The notes beneath the pieces were generated by a model. That model ran no database searches. It saw nothing but the letters and a program-made list of their open reading frames with translations, and was not told where the DNA came from. 64,000 nt of DNA from Tetracentron sinense. Its lineage: Eukaryota > Streptophyta > Magnoliopsida > Trochodendrales > Trochodendraceae. A program made the position numbers and the translations under genes. The DNA lies in assembly GCA_015143295.1 (NCBI GenBank), contig CM026564.1, positions 12,636,416-12,700,415 of the forward strand, written 5' to 3'. Positions 52,795-63,770 of this stretch are shown piece after piece. Position 1 is the stretch's first letter. Each line of letters starts with the position of its first letter.

Positions 52795-53569
52795 TACTAT
52801 CTAGCCTTGTTATCATACAAAGATGATTCAAATAGGTGATTTTAATTCTATTATGATACAAATAGGAAGTGTGGAAATTTGGGTGAACTAGATCATGAAT
52901 AAACAATCAAATAAGGTTTTACAAATTGGGGGTTTTTCAATAACAAGGATGAATATGGCTAAACTTGTAAGAAAATTGTAATCCCTTTAAATGAACCATG
53001 ATTTTAAGTATACTATGATGCAATGACAAACAAGGGATTTTGGGTGAACTTGTTTATGTTCAAATAAGCAAATAAGGATTTAAGATTTTGGGGGTTTTCC
53101 AATAAAAGGGTGAATATGACTATAAGTGCAAGTAAGTGTTAATATCCTCCAAGGAATCATGATTTTAAGTGTGATATGATGAATTAGGCTTAGAAGCCAT
53201 GATTGTTATGATGTGACGCAATGAATGAAATGTTCTACATTCTAGAATTGTTTAAGTATGTTATGATGCTAATATACCTTGTATGAACCATATGAGTTAC
53301 TTAAGGTCTTCAAGTATACTATAATGATCATTATGCCTTGCATGAACATGTTTAATTAGTTAAAGCTTTCCACATAGATGTTATAATGCTCACAAGCACT
53401 CTACGCATGATAAGTATTGCACGACCGTGGTTTTTCTCATAAGCATGAATTTTGGTGATTTGTATTCTTTTACGCACTGTATAAAATATTGTGATTATGA
53501 TAGCATTGTTAGCTAGTAGATTTTGCTCGCTGAGTATTCCATGCTCAGCCATACATGTTATGTCGGCAG
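52795..53569 (+). other. Predicted intron in S2
   Basis: Donor CCAAAGAG|GTTAGTAA, acceptor TCGGCAG|GTACAC. It has a GCTGAG/CTCAGC hairpin at 53529-53549. The body has a diffuse tandem repeat (AAATAAGG.TTT..GGGGGTTTT.CAATAA at 52908 and 53066). Exon 1 is open in one frame for 51 codons, but no conserved peptide is seen there. Confidence 0.6.
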
Positions 53570-53691
53570 GTACACGGACTCCATTTGACATCTGTGATCA
53601 AGGGCCCTGGATAGAGGAGGACTATGGCGAGGAGGATCCATATGTAGAGCCTCAGGAGGAGGCAAATGACTTAGACCACTGGCCCTTTTAG
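53560..53691 (+). CDS. LTR small acidic protein, S2 copy
   Basis: A 43-codon frame: MSAGTRTPFDICDQGPWIEE, then DYGEED, a PQEE stretch and the end NDLDHWPF. It is intact and strongly acidic, with one Cys and two Trp. The core matches E2/E3 and E4; the C-terminus matches the minus copy at 50627. It starts at the ATG inside the acceptor (intron end 53569). No known domain is recognised. This is the best-preserved member of its subfamily. Confidence 0.52.
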   Translation: MSAGTRTPFDICDQGPWIEEDYGEEDPYVEPQEEANDLDHWPF

Positions 53692-53973
53692 AGTGATTAC
53701 ATAGAGAGAGAGAGAGAGTATTATCATTTTGTATTTTGATAGGTGAGCATGTCCACCTTTACTTTTGTGATGTATGTACAAACTTGGAATACACAGCATG
53801 TATAGAAAAGAAATTTTTGGACTACGCTTCCGCACATTGGTTTAAACTTCCGCCTTATTCATGATTATGTTTGTCATGACTTGGATGTTATTACAGGATG
53901 GTTTGGTATCGGATATGGCACATCACGAGCCAAAGTATCCCTAACTCCCAGGGGGGTATTTTGGGTCGCGACA

Positions 53974-53978
53974 CCTTA
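53974..53978. repeat. TSD of S2, right copy (CCTTA)
   Basis: Matches 51783-51787. Confidence 0.9.
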
Positions 53979-55380
53979 GGTGAAAATTGACTTAGACTAA
54001 TCATGTGGACCCTAGGTGACTAGATATGAAAGCCCAAAACAAGTTAATAGTATTTAAAGTTCTTAAAAAAAACAAGGTTTCTTTTAGGTGGCATATCTCC
54101 CAAACCGTAGCTTGGATCTTGTTCCATAATATATCAAATCGATTGCGTCAAAAATATCTACAACTTTTGCGAATGATGCAAGAGCTAAAAAAGTGTTTTT
54201 GAAAACGGGTTTGCACCTCAAGTTCGACCCTCAGCACTTTGGGTCGACCCTGAGTCCTTAAAGTTCTTTAAAAAACTAAGGTTTCTTGTAAGAGGCATAT
54301 CTCACAAACCGTAGCTCTGATTTTGCTCCATAATATATCAAATCAACCATGTCGAAATGATCTACAACTTTCATGAAGGAAGAAAAAGCTAAAAATGCTT
54401 TTCTATATCTCGGTTGACCAAAACCATTCAGGTTCGGCCCTAATATGGACTGATTTTGTATGCTGAAAAAATCCAGCAAGTGAGAAAAGCCAAGGTCGAC
54501 CCTGGAAGACACTTGGGTCGACCCAAGTGACTCTTTGGATCGATCCTAGTATGTAAAATAATCCTAAAACGTTCTTCGGTCAACCCACAACCCCCAGGGT
54601 CAACCCTGATATGGTTTTCCTTTCTAAAACGGTTTTGGCAACTTCCTTAACTTGGTTTTGGGGTTAGTTCATGGAGAACAACTTTGGGAGAGTATGGAGA
54701 TGCTTTTTAACTCCTTCTAGAGTTCTTAAAAAATCTAGAAACTAATTGGTCTCCTCCCCTTTGTTAGTTACTTTAATCCTAGAGTTTGCAAGCCTAAAGC
54801 CCCATTCTTGCTTGCTTGGACTTGTCCATTGAAGGAGTCTATCTAGGAGTTGAATTTAACAAACCATCAACCCATTCTGGATAGAACAACTTGGCCGGAG
54901 TATTCTGGAGCCTTTACGAAGGAGATCGATCCGAGAAGGATCATGGATGTGTGATTTGGCCGATGGAACCCGAAGCCGTCATTGACGGAGATCGATAGAA
55001 AGATCGTGGATTGTTTTCGAGACACAAAGAGAAGTACGAGCGGCTACGGTTGATCACGGGACTTGTGAACACATGATGACTTTTCGAGGTGTGGAGGACT
55101 AAGAACTGAAGGATCGTGGTGTCGAGTCCAAAGGAGTCAAGTTCAAGTCTAGTAAGTTCTTGTTAACTTTGTCTTAGTGGATTCTCATGGCTGGACTAGG
55201 TCCCGTGGTTTTTCCCGGAAGGGTTTCCACATAAAAATTCTTGTGTTATGGTTTGGATGTTTCTTTCTATTTCCGCACTTTAAATCATCATCCCTTTAAT
55301 TAATAACTTAATTGTTAAATCATTAAAAGGGTAGACAGAATTGTAGGAAAACTTAACCATCCCCTTGATCTTGTGAGTTC
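53979..55380 (+). mobile_element. Unclassified LTR-like segment
   Basis: No gene is seen. Two diverged copies of a 190-bp unit (54050-54235 and 54250-54425, CATATCTC.CAAACCGTAGC and ATAATATATCAAATC) are followed by a cluster of GGGTCGACCCT motifs (to 54620), a leader, and a TCAAGTCTA|GTAAGTTC donor-like site (55145). TTTCTATTTCCGCACTTT at 55262 resembles the U5 side of the other LTRs. Confidence 0.35.
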
Positions 55381-56582
55381 TTAACTCAAACATCGGATTT
55401 GAGATTCACCAAATTTTTTCAAACAATAACATACTTCCATATAATACACAATCATTTCTACTACAGAGTTTGAACAAAATACCAAACTCCCACTACACTT
55501 TTCCCATACATATGACCTCATTATCATGTTCCTAACAATAATTTCACACAAAGTTTCCCAATCCAATTTTATGCAATCCCTTACTTGAATTCACTCTTCC
55601 AAGAGTTTAAAATGTCAATTCACTCACAAGCATACACACCAAATTCAATCCATACTCATACCATGACATCTATATATTCCATATTCCAAAAATGCTAGAA
55701 ATGTTACTATAGAAGACAATCCAAGACTAGAGTAGCTTAAAAATACAAAGTTATTCATAATGATGTTGATTTGGATAGTATATCAACCTCTCAAGATTGA
55801 AACCCAACAGTCTACAGTTTGAACAATGGTTAAGAAGGCTAGAAATTGAATCTTCAAGCTTGAGGGAGTAAATCCAAGCTTCTCCTTATTCCTCAAAGAG
55901 CTCTCTTTAGAAAACCTAGGGTTTTCTCCTTTCTTGAAAAATTAGGTAAAATGACATTAGAATAGTCTAAACCCTCGAATTAGGTGGTCTATTTTATAGT
56001 CATAGGGTTAAAATCCCCAAAAACCCGAACTTAGTTAAAAAAGAAAAAAAACAGTTTTGGGGACTTCCGTTCGTACGGATTTATTTCCATTCGAACGAAA
56101 GTCTTTGTTTTAAGCTAGAAGACCCCCTTTCAAACGGAAATGGTTGCGGGTTTTTGGAACTCAAATATTTTACCTAGCTTCGTTCAAACAGATGGGAAAT
56201 CTATTCGAACGAAGATCCCAATTTGCTTTCATCCTTTTTCAAATAACTTGGTTTCACTAACCCTGGCCCATGTGACTTCTAGCCATCCCACAACAAGTTC
56301 CTAGGTTGGAAACTCATCGAGTCGCTTCATAGGCATTGGTAATAACATGAAAAATGACCATCCTACCCTTGGTAGCCATCTAGGACAATTTTCCCCCATA
56401 ACTTAGGATACCTGCACCCGGTTCTAGTCTAGCATTATTGACAACTCTAAGACATACACACACACTCCTAAAATCATTTTTAACATGATAAAAAGTCTTA
56501 AATCCTGCACATAACCCATGTACTCCATTTCCAAATTTTCTACCCAATCTTAAGCATAACACTATTCACCATACTAGATTTT
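55381..56582 (-). mobile_element. Gypsy-type LTR fragment, minus strand
   Basis: No coding frame. On the minus strand it has a motif cluster of CGTTCGAACGGA and CGTACGAACGGAAG (56065-56215), a TATA box CTATAAAATAG (55989-55999), a leader with AAACCCTAGG and a CTTGAGAG|GTTGATA donor-like site (about 55788). The LTR start is cut by the SIRE LTR at 56583. Confidence 0.5.
55989..55999 (-). promoter_or_regulatory. TATA box of the 55-56 kb LTR
   Basis: CTATAAAATAG on the minus strand, downstream of the CGTTCGAACGGA cluster. Confidence 0.55.
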
Positions 56583-58151
56583 CCAAGTATACGACCCTAG
56601 AGGGGGGTGAATAGGGTCTATGGCAAATTAAAATTTTATCTTATTTCCTTAAGTGAAATTTCAATTTAAAAAAATTATAAGGAAATAAAATTTAGCAATT
56701 CTACACAAGCAATCAAAACAATAAAGTAAATGAGAATGTTAAGAGAATGCAAACACAAGAAGTTTGTTCACGAGGTTCAACAACCCGCCTACGTCTCCAC
56801 CTCAAGCTATACCCACTAGAGGATTCAAAATGATTTTACTCGCAAAGACTTCTTCACGGGTGAAGTCTGAACCTTTTATAATCACTCTTACGGGTCGAGA
56901 TCAAACCTTGCAAGAAAACAATCCTCCCTAGACTTAGTTCACTTTATCGGGTAGTGACCAGACTTTACAAAGATCCCCGCTTCAAGGACAAGACACCCAC
57001 AGATGTCTTGATTTCACACTTACATAGAAGTGTTTTACAATCACTTTTTGCTCCTTAATATGAGATGAATGATCTCTCTAAAGCTCATTGAAAATCTCCC
57101 AAAGTATGGAGTTGAATAACTCAAGAACTTGGATTTGGGGATTCTAGGTTAAACTCTATAAATTTGGAAATCTAAGCTTGGAGTGAATGATTTTAATGAT
57201 TAGAAGTATTTTTTTTTAAAAGCCACTCAGGAGGAGTGGGGGGTTTTGCAGACCCCTACCTGTTTATTAGATAAGAAAAAAATGGGGGGACATAAAACCT
57301 TACCCCTACCAAGACTCAAAGAAATCGGGGGGGACATAAAACCTTACCCCTAAAAAGAAACAAAATAAAAGAGGGGAGGAATTAAAAACCCCTAACCCTG
57401 TACAAACAGAAGAAACCCAATACAACTCAAGAAAATCTAATATTACCAACACCCACTTTATCCAGAAATATAAGGGACTTAAGACGAGGAGGGCAATCCT
57501 GATTAGATGGGACCAATCCCGAGCTCTAAACATCACAACCATAATTAGCTACAAAATCAGCAACCTAATTTGCTTCTCCGTAAATATGAGTAAAGGACGA
57601 GCATATATGGTTGATTTTCCTAATTTTTTGGTTCTAATACCAAACAATCCAATGATAATGGCAATTACCATTCCATGCTTCTACAAAAATTTTAGAATCA
57701 GACTCTACCTCAATCTGATTAAAACCCAATGAATGATAATGGCAATTACCATTCCATGCTTCTCATTTTTCATTTGTCACCGAGTCCATTGCCAGAACAC
57801 TCCAGTAGCTTCTGGAGCTGGATTCGTCGACAAGTTCAAGATGCCTTTGGGCACTCATCGATGAGTCCTCTGTTTTCTCACAGAAAACTCCTCTTTACAT
57901 AACTAATTCGATGGACATGATTTTCATGGTCTATTCCTTTATCTTAAATAAGATTTTTATCATGTTTTAGGTCCTTAGAATGATATTTAATTGGGTCTTA
58001 AGGTACCTATGGTCAATCTAAGTAATGGGCATTCAATCAACCAAACTTTAAAGATTTCTTACATAAATCTTAAGCACTGTCTAATACTGAAAATAAACTA
58101 ATAAACTTTCTTGAGAGTCTTCAAATTCTTCTAGACTGATCTTGAGAGGAT
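56583..58151 (-). mobile_element. SIRE LTR C3, minus strand, with LINE insertion
   Basis: It matches the plus-strand SIRE LTR at 58152-59532 in inverted orientation: CACCCCCCTCTAGGGTCG at its end, the GGTATAGCTTGAGGTGG region, the CGTCGACGAAT motif and GACTCTCAAGAAAG near its start. The first 250 bp of the LTR are missing where C2 begins. The LINE tail (57208-57763) splits it. Confidence 0.75.
57208..57763 (-). pseudogene. LINE 3' end with RNase H remnant
   Basis: On the minus strand it reads EVESDSKIFVEAWNGNCHYHW, then FTHIYGEAN.VADFVANYGCD, the RNase H domain found at the C-terminus of plant LINE (L1-type) ORF2. A 3' untranslated region and an A9 tail (T-run at 57208-57217) follow. Only this 5'-truncated tail is present, with at least three stops. 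At its 5' end a 31-bp block (57652-57682) is repeated at 57733-57763. No clear target duplication was found. Confidence 0.75.
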
Positions 58152-59532
58152 TGTTAGCCTTTAGGTTTTTGACTTAAGGCAATATATTTGATTTTAATGA
58201 TAACACAATAATAGAATGACATTTGTGTTACTAATGTTCTATTGAGTTTAAGTGTAATTCAGCTTATGAAGAGCATTAGAACATCATCCAAGATAAAAAG
58301 ATAAAAATAACAACCAAGCAAGAAAGATTCTTCATCAAGCTATAAGAAAATAATTTGATAAAGTTGAGTATATTGAAGATCATGCCCAAAGTTCAAGTCA
58401 AATCTTGAAGCTAAAGTCAAATCTACTCAAGATCAAGATTGAAGACTCTCACGAAGGTTTTATAGTTTATTATTTAGTCTTTGAGAACTTAGGATTTATG
58501 TAAGAAATCCTCAAAGTTTGGTTAGTTGAATTGCTCAATACTTAGATTGATCACAGGTGCCTTAATGCCCATTGAATATCAATCTAAGGACCTAAAACAT
58601 GATAAATATCTTGTTAAAGATAAGGTATAAAACCAAGAAAATCATGTCCATCATATTGGCTAAACAAAGATGAGTTTATGAGAAAAATTAGAGGACTCGT
58701 CGACGAATGGGTTTGAGTAACTCATACTCGTCAACGAGTGAAGTAGCAGAAGCTATTGTTATGTTTTTACCATCAAACTTGTCGACGACTGGTAAGTGCA
58801 TCCTTGCACTTGTTGACTACTACCTTCGAGAAACCTCTCCAACGGCTAGTTTTCTAATGGCCATATTTTCCCAATGAGCCTTCAGCAACTATATCTTTGC
58901 AAAGGCTATAAATTGAGATGATTTATGAATAAAATTAAGAACTCTAATAATTCCAATCACTCATTCAATCACTCCAAAGCTTAGAATTCCAAATCTATTG
59001 AGTTTACCCTAGAAATCCTAAAATCAAGTTCTTGAGCTATCCAACTCCTATCTTTGAGGGATTCATTGAGGATCTTAATTGTAATCTATCAGCTCATTCT
59101 AGGAGCATTTCATTATTATAAACACTTATTCAAAGTGTGTTGAAATCAAGTGGTCCGTGGGACACTTATCCATGAGCCGGAAGCTTTGTAAGGTGTGATC
59201 TCTATCCGGAAAGAGATTGTAACGGTTTGGTCTTCATCCAGAAGAAGGTTGTGCAATTGGGTATAAATCAAAGTGAATCCTCTAGCAGGTATAGCTTGAG
59301 GAGGGGACGTAGGCGAGTTACTGAACTTCGTGAATAACATCGTGTATCAAAGTGTTTACATTCTCTCTATCCCTTCTCTTTATATTCTTGTTTGAATTGA
59401 TTAAGTAGAATTGCATAAATTTCTATTCCATATAACGTGTTTAAGTTGAAATTCCACTTAAGGAAGTAGAAAGAATTTTAAATTGTCATAAACCCTATTC
59501 ACCCCCCTCTAGGGTCCAATCCTTGGGCAACA
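58152..59532 (+). mobile_element. SIRE-like 5' LTR C2
   Basis: 1381 bp, TGTTAGCCTTTAGG to CTTGGGCAACA, followed by a PBS. It has CGTCGACGA motifs at 58690-58790. No TSD can be seen because the left neighbour is the inverted LTR and the element is cut on the right. Confidence 0.85.
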
Positions 59533-59534
59533 AG

Positions 59535-59547
59535 TGGTATCAAAGCC
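59535..59547 (+). other. Primer binding site of C2
   Basis: TGGTATCAAAGCC, 2 nt after the LTR end; initiator tRNA-Met type. Confidence 0.9.
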
Positions 59548-59599
59548 TAGGTCTCTGGTTTTAGAGAAGAATTAACTATCTTAGAAAAAAGATTTTAAT

Positions 59600-60654
59600 T
59601 GGAAAAAATAGAAAATATTTGTGCAACTACCCTTAGAGAATGTCAATCCACTGCTAGACCTCCCTTGTTCGATGGACAAAACTATAACTATTGGAAAGTT
59701 AAAATGATGTATTTCATTCAAGCTTTAGATTATAATTGTTAAAAATCGATTATAAATGGTCCCCACATCCTCACTAAAAATGTTAATAAAATTCAAATTC
59801 CTAAGGATGAAGATGAATTGACACAAGCCAACATCAAACTTGTTCAACTCAATGCTAAGGCTATAAGCAACCTATATTGCGCATTAAGTTCTCAAGAATT
59901 TAATAGAGTCTCAACTTGTGACTCCGCTAAAGAAATTTGAGATAAACTCTAAATTACATACGGAGGAACTAATCAAATTAATGAACAAAAAATTAGTATA
60001 CTAGTCCATAAATATGAATTGTTTAAAAGGGAATAAAATGAACCCATCTAATTTATGTTTAATAAATTTACTAACATTATTAATGAGTTAAAATCTCTTG
60101 GTAAGATCTATTCTAATGCAGAAAATATGAGAAAGATTCTTCGATCTCTACCAAAGATATGTGCTCCAAAAGTGACAGTCATCCAAGAAGCCAAAGATCT
60201 CATAACTCTACAATTCGATGAGTTTCTAAGATCTATATTGACTCATGAGGTCATCATGAGTGAGAAAAAAGATGAAAAGACTACACCAAAGAGACATGCT
60301 CTAAAATCCTCACAAATAATTGAAGAAACAGAAGATGAGGATGAAAGTGAAGAAGAGATTGAGCTAATGATGAAAAAATTCAAGAAGTTCTTGAAATACA
60401 AGAAGAATCTCAAGAAAAGACCTTATAAGAATGAAATTGAAAAAGAAATCATCAAAGGAAAATCAAGAAAAGAAGAAGAGATACTATGCTACAAGTGCAA
60501 AAAGCCCGGACATATCAAGATGAAGTGCCCCTTACTCAAGAAAAGCAAAAGTTAGAAGAAAAGGGCAATGAAAGCTATATGAGATGAATCCGATAGAAGT
60601 GAGTCAGATACAAGCTCAAGTCAAGCCAATCTTTGCCTCATGGCCCATGAGGAT
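59600..60654 (+). pseudogene. gag: Gag of C2, SIRE-like, 3' truncated
   Basis: The start reads PPLFDGQNYNYWKVKMMY, then AKAISNLYCALSSQEFNRV. Stops occur at about 59741 (TAA for Trp), 59937 (TGA for Trp) and 59950. The open part 60055-60555 has LKSLGKIYSNAENMRKILRSL, a Lys/Glu-rich linker and an intact knuckle CYKCKKPGHIKMKC. It is about 60% similar by eye to C1 Gag. It ends at 60654, where the Tat/Ogre-like LTR begins. Confidence 0.85.
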
Positions 60655-61524
60655 TGTGAGCACGGATTTCTGTGACACTCACTAGGAAGGAGGTGTAAAT
60701 ACCTATATATACCCTCACGGGTGTGAAAGGTTATGTTTAAGAGTCGCCACCTATTCATTCAGAATGAATAAGTCCCCCGGATTTGGATAAGGTCTTGGTC
60801 TACGAGTGAGATCAAGGTAAGGGATTCAGTTAAGTCCGAGGAAGGTGTTAGGCACCCCAAGGCTTCCGTTTTACAACTGTTCCATACCCCCAGGTATAAG
60901 CTAATTAAAGTTTAATCTTGTTCAAAATACCAGAGTGTTTAAGTTAATACTAATCCAAGAAATGAAAAGCTAACTGGGGTCGAACCCGGGTTGGGTTGCC
61001 TACGTACTCACAGGGTGAGATCAGACTGAGCATAGTTCTAGCATGTGAGCCTGTGCCGAGGCTAGAAGCATGTGTCTGTGCACCAAGGGTAGACTAGGGC
61101 TTGGCTGACCGATGAGGGTCAAGTACAAGGTGTTCAAGCCCAGTAGGCTTAAGGGTAGTCCGATAGACTAGGGCGAAGTTTGGCCAGGGTTAGGATTGCT
61201 AACCGGGGTTAGGCCAAACTAACCATGGTTAGGGTTACTAACCACAGTTAAAGGAGTGTGAGATTAAGCCCGATAGGCTTAGGCAAGGCCCGGTAGGCCG
61301 AAGATAATTCCGGTAGACTTGGTTTTTAGGCCCGATAGGCTGTAAACTGAAAGTAACCACGGTTAGGGTTACTAACTAGGGTTAAGGGTGGTTTAACCGT
61401 AATTAGGATTGCTAATCCGGTTTAGAAAAATGGGCTAAGGTCAGTTTTATGGTCCATGTAAGTTTTTAAGGATTTTTCCAAAATTTTTGGGGTTAAGGGG
61501 TGCTTAAATGTTAACCGGAGGTGC
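60655..61524 (+). mobile_element. Tat/Ogre-like LTR, part before S3
   Basis: It starts TGTGAGCACGGATTTC and carries AGAGTCGCCACCTATTC and GAAGGTGTTAGGCACCCC, blocks I associate with Tat/Ogre elements. From 61190 to 61430 it has repeated GGTTAGGGTTACTAACC-type palindromes and GCCCGATAGGC units. The LTR continues after S3 to the window end (63771-64000). No gene is seen. Confidence 0.6.
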
Positions 61525-61529
61525 ATTTA
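61525..61529. repeat. TSD of S3, left copy (ATTTA)
   Basis: Partner at 63766-63770. Confidence 0.88.
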
Positions 61530-61792
61530 TGTAGAACCCCTGAACTTTTTGTATATGCCTTGGAATGTGTGTCCAGGCATGATGCCTTGTAATCTCCAAT
61601 TTCATGAAATGAAAATTGGAAACTTTTGAAAATAGTTTCAAGAATGCTATAATTAATTAAATAAATTATCTACCAATGTCTATAAGCCTTGAAAAGGTCC
61701 TAGTCACTTTTAGAAGAGGTCATGAGGGTAGTAGGATAAGTTCAAGTAGTAGGAATGGGTGAAAAATGGACTTAGTGTCAAAACCTGCAGAG

Positions 61793-61985
61793 AACCGATC
61801 GCTCGGTCACGAGAGAGATCGATCGGTCCATAACCGATTGCTCGGTCCATTGTAGAGATCGATTGGTCCACAACCAATCGATCGGTAGCTATCGACTGGT
61901 GCACATTTTTGTATGGGGAAAAATTCCAGAGAGTATGTTTTTGACCGATCGCTCGGTATTAACCACCGATCGATCGGTATATCGT
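61793..61985 (+). promoter_or_regulatory. CGATCGGT cluster, S3
   Basis: CCGATCGCTCGGT, AGATCGATCGGT and related units flank TTGTATGGGGAAAAATTCC, like E3 but with different spacing (one extra GATCGATTGGTCC unit). Confidence 0.6.
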
Positions 61986-62819
61986 GTTTTGCATAATTTC
62001 ATTAAGGGTTTTTTCGTCATTTGGGCGTTACACCCTTGCCTATTAAGGCTTGCCCGAGTCTTGGGGGTCTCACTCACCATACTTAGGGTATTTGAGATAG
62101 AGTGAGAGAGTAGAAGGGGATTCTAACCCTAGGGCATCCTCTTGAGCAAATCAAAGGTTTTGAGAACCCACAATCATCCTCAAGGCTTGGATTCTTCAAT
62201 CCAAGGTTCAAGCTCATGAGGAACACGTTCTCCAAGCTAGGGCAGCAACCTCACACACGTTTTGGAAGGGTTCCCTCATCTTTTCAAGGTCGGTACCTTT
62301 TGCTACCCTCCTAGTTCACATTCTCCTTTCTCTTCTTCATTTTTATGATTCTTCTCTACTATCTAAGTATGTAAATGTTATGGGATTAATGAATGGAGGA
62401 TGATGGGCGATGGATGTCGTGTGGATGTGTGATGATGAATGGAATGGGAAGGGCATTGTATCAATAATAAATACACATGTATGTTAAGAACACAAACCCA
62501 TCTATCTAAGCATGGTATAGGCTTTAACAAATAATGTACACCACATGTTTGATGAAATGCCAAAGTGAAGAAAATGAATTGTAAATCAAGAAATGCATGT
62601 TTAAAGGCATATGGAATTGCTAAGGATTATGATAGTGTGATTAATTGCTTTCTATAAATGGCATGAATATTTACTTGTTCAAATTTATAATATGCTGTGT
62701 ACTTTTGAAATCCCAAATGTCATATTTAATTCCAAGTGAAAGCATGTACACGATTTCACGAGCACGACATGCATTTTATGGTTTACCGGCGTTTTCAAGA
62801 ATAAGGTTTTAGAGGTGGG

Positions 62820-62837
62820 ACATATCTTAAGATATGT
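62820..62837. repeat. Perfect 18-bp palindrome in S3
   Basis: ACATATCTTAAGATATGT, the complete form of the element seen at 1859, 10002, 17512, 30306 and 49019. Confidence 0.75.
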
Positions 62838-62904
62838 TTTGCCTTGATTTTGACAAGAACAAGAACAAGCATTACTCATGAGGGAGTTTACACTTCCTTC
62901 TCAT

Positions 62905-63020
62905 CTCATTGAAAGAGGGGTCTCCCCTCACTCACAAGGGCATATCATTGAAAGAAGGGTCTCCCTTCCCTCTCAAGTGCATGTCATTGAAAGAAGGGTC
63001 TCCCTTCCCTCCCATGTGCA
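62905..63020 (+). repeat. Hairpin array in S3
   Basis: One GAGGGGTCTCCCCTC and two GAAGGGTCTCCCTTC units with ATCATTGAAAGA spacers. The two stem types differ by a compensated A:T to G:C pair. Confidence 0.8.
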
Positions 63021-63350
63021 TCTCACAAGTGCATCTCACAAGCGAATCTCACAAGTTACATGAGCATGTTTAAGTTCCAAGCAAGCACGCATGACATGAC
63101 ACGCATGACAGACAAGCAAGGTAGACATGACAAGTTTTTCAAGCAAAAAAAGGGTATCTTAAGTTAAGTCAAGTGCACGATGATTTCTAGAGTCTTATCG
63201 GCTTTTATGTGATGCAAGCATGAATATAAACCGTTTTATTTTCCTGTTATTATATGAATTGCCTCCTGCTTTATATATCGTTATTGTTATGCTGTGACTA
63301 TTGGTTAGCATTTGGTACACGCTGAGTATTTCATGCTCAGCCGTATGTTT

Positions 63351-63470
63351 ATGTTGGCAGGTGCTGAGGGAGCTGCCGCTCCTTTTGACATCTGTGCTCC
63401 TGACCCATGGGTGTAGGAGGAGTACGTTGAGGAACCTGTGGAAGAAACTCATGTAGACGAGTACTACTAG
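63351..63470 (+). pseudogene. LTR small acidic protein, S3 copy with stop
   Basis: ATGTTGGCAGGT opens the frame MLAGAEGAAAPFDICAPDPWV, which stops at TAG (63414). In phase beyond the stop it continues EEYVEEPVEETHVDEYY to TAG at 63468, matching the E3 copy. TAG replaces the Glu codon before EEY (GAG to TAG). The rest is undamaged, so this is a single nonsense change in an otherwise preserved frame. Confidence 0.5.
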
Positions 63471-63765
63471 GGGTAGATTCTGAGTGATCTGTGGGTGAGC
63501 TTGAGAGAGTATATTCATGTATTTTGGCGGGCATGTCTGCACTTTCTTTTATGATTTCATTTTATACAGCTTGAATCATGTATATATATTTAAAGGTTTG
63601 GTTAGTCTTCCGCTGTGTCATGTTAGTTATGTTTCCGTTATTATTATGTCCTCTTTGTATATGCTCTAGGTATTTTGCAGGTTGGTTTGCCAAGCAAGTC
63701 ATGTAAGTCATGATGGGTCGTCCAAGATTCACTCTAACTCCTATGGTGGGTTTTGGGTCACGACA

Positions 63766-63770
63766 ATTTA
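63766..63770. repeat. TSD of S3, right copy (ATTTA)
   Basis: Matches 61525-61529. Confidence 0.88.

Larger units (their letters stand above)
51788..53973 (+). mobile_element. Solo LTR S2
   Basis: 2186 bp, TGTAGAACCCCGGATC to TTTTGGGTCGCGACA, with a 5-bp TSD and nothing internal: the outcome of recombination between two LTRs. The start matches the E5 LTRs. The complete module is present, with a GATCGTAG-type cluster, TATA, intron and small frame. Confidence 0.95.
62289..63360 (+). other. Predicted intron in S3
   Basis: Donor TTTCAAG|GTCGGTAC, acceptor TTGGCAG|GTGCTG. All three internal elements (palindrome, array, hairpin) are present and intact. Confidence 0.62.
61530..63765 (+). mobile_element. 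Solo LTR S3
   Basis: 2236 bp, TGTAGAACCCCTGAAC to TTTTGGGTCACGACA, TSD ATTTA. Same subfamily as the E3 LTRs. It has the full module: cluster 61793-61985, donor 62289, a perfect 18-bp palindrome (62820-62837), a GGGTCTCCC hairpin array (62910-63020), a CTGAG hairpin (63321-63341) and the small frame. Confidence 0.95.

Noticed and set aside
57306..57542. 78-codon minus-strand frame as a separate gene
   Set aside because: It is the stop-broken RNase H end and 3' untranslated region of a LINE.
61195..61420. TTAGGG-like words as an interstitial telomere array
   Set aside because: The words are irregular, inverted and spaced, not tandem TTTAGGG.
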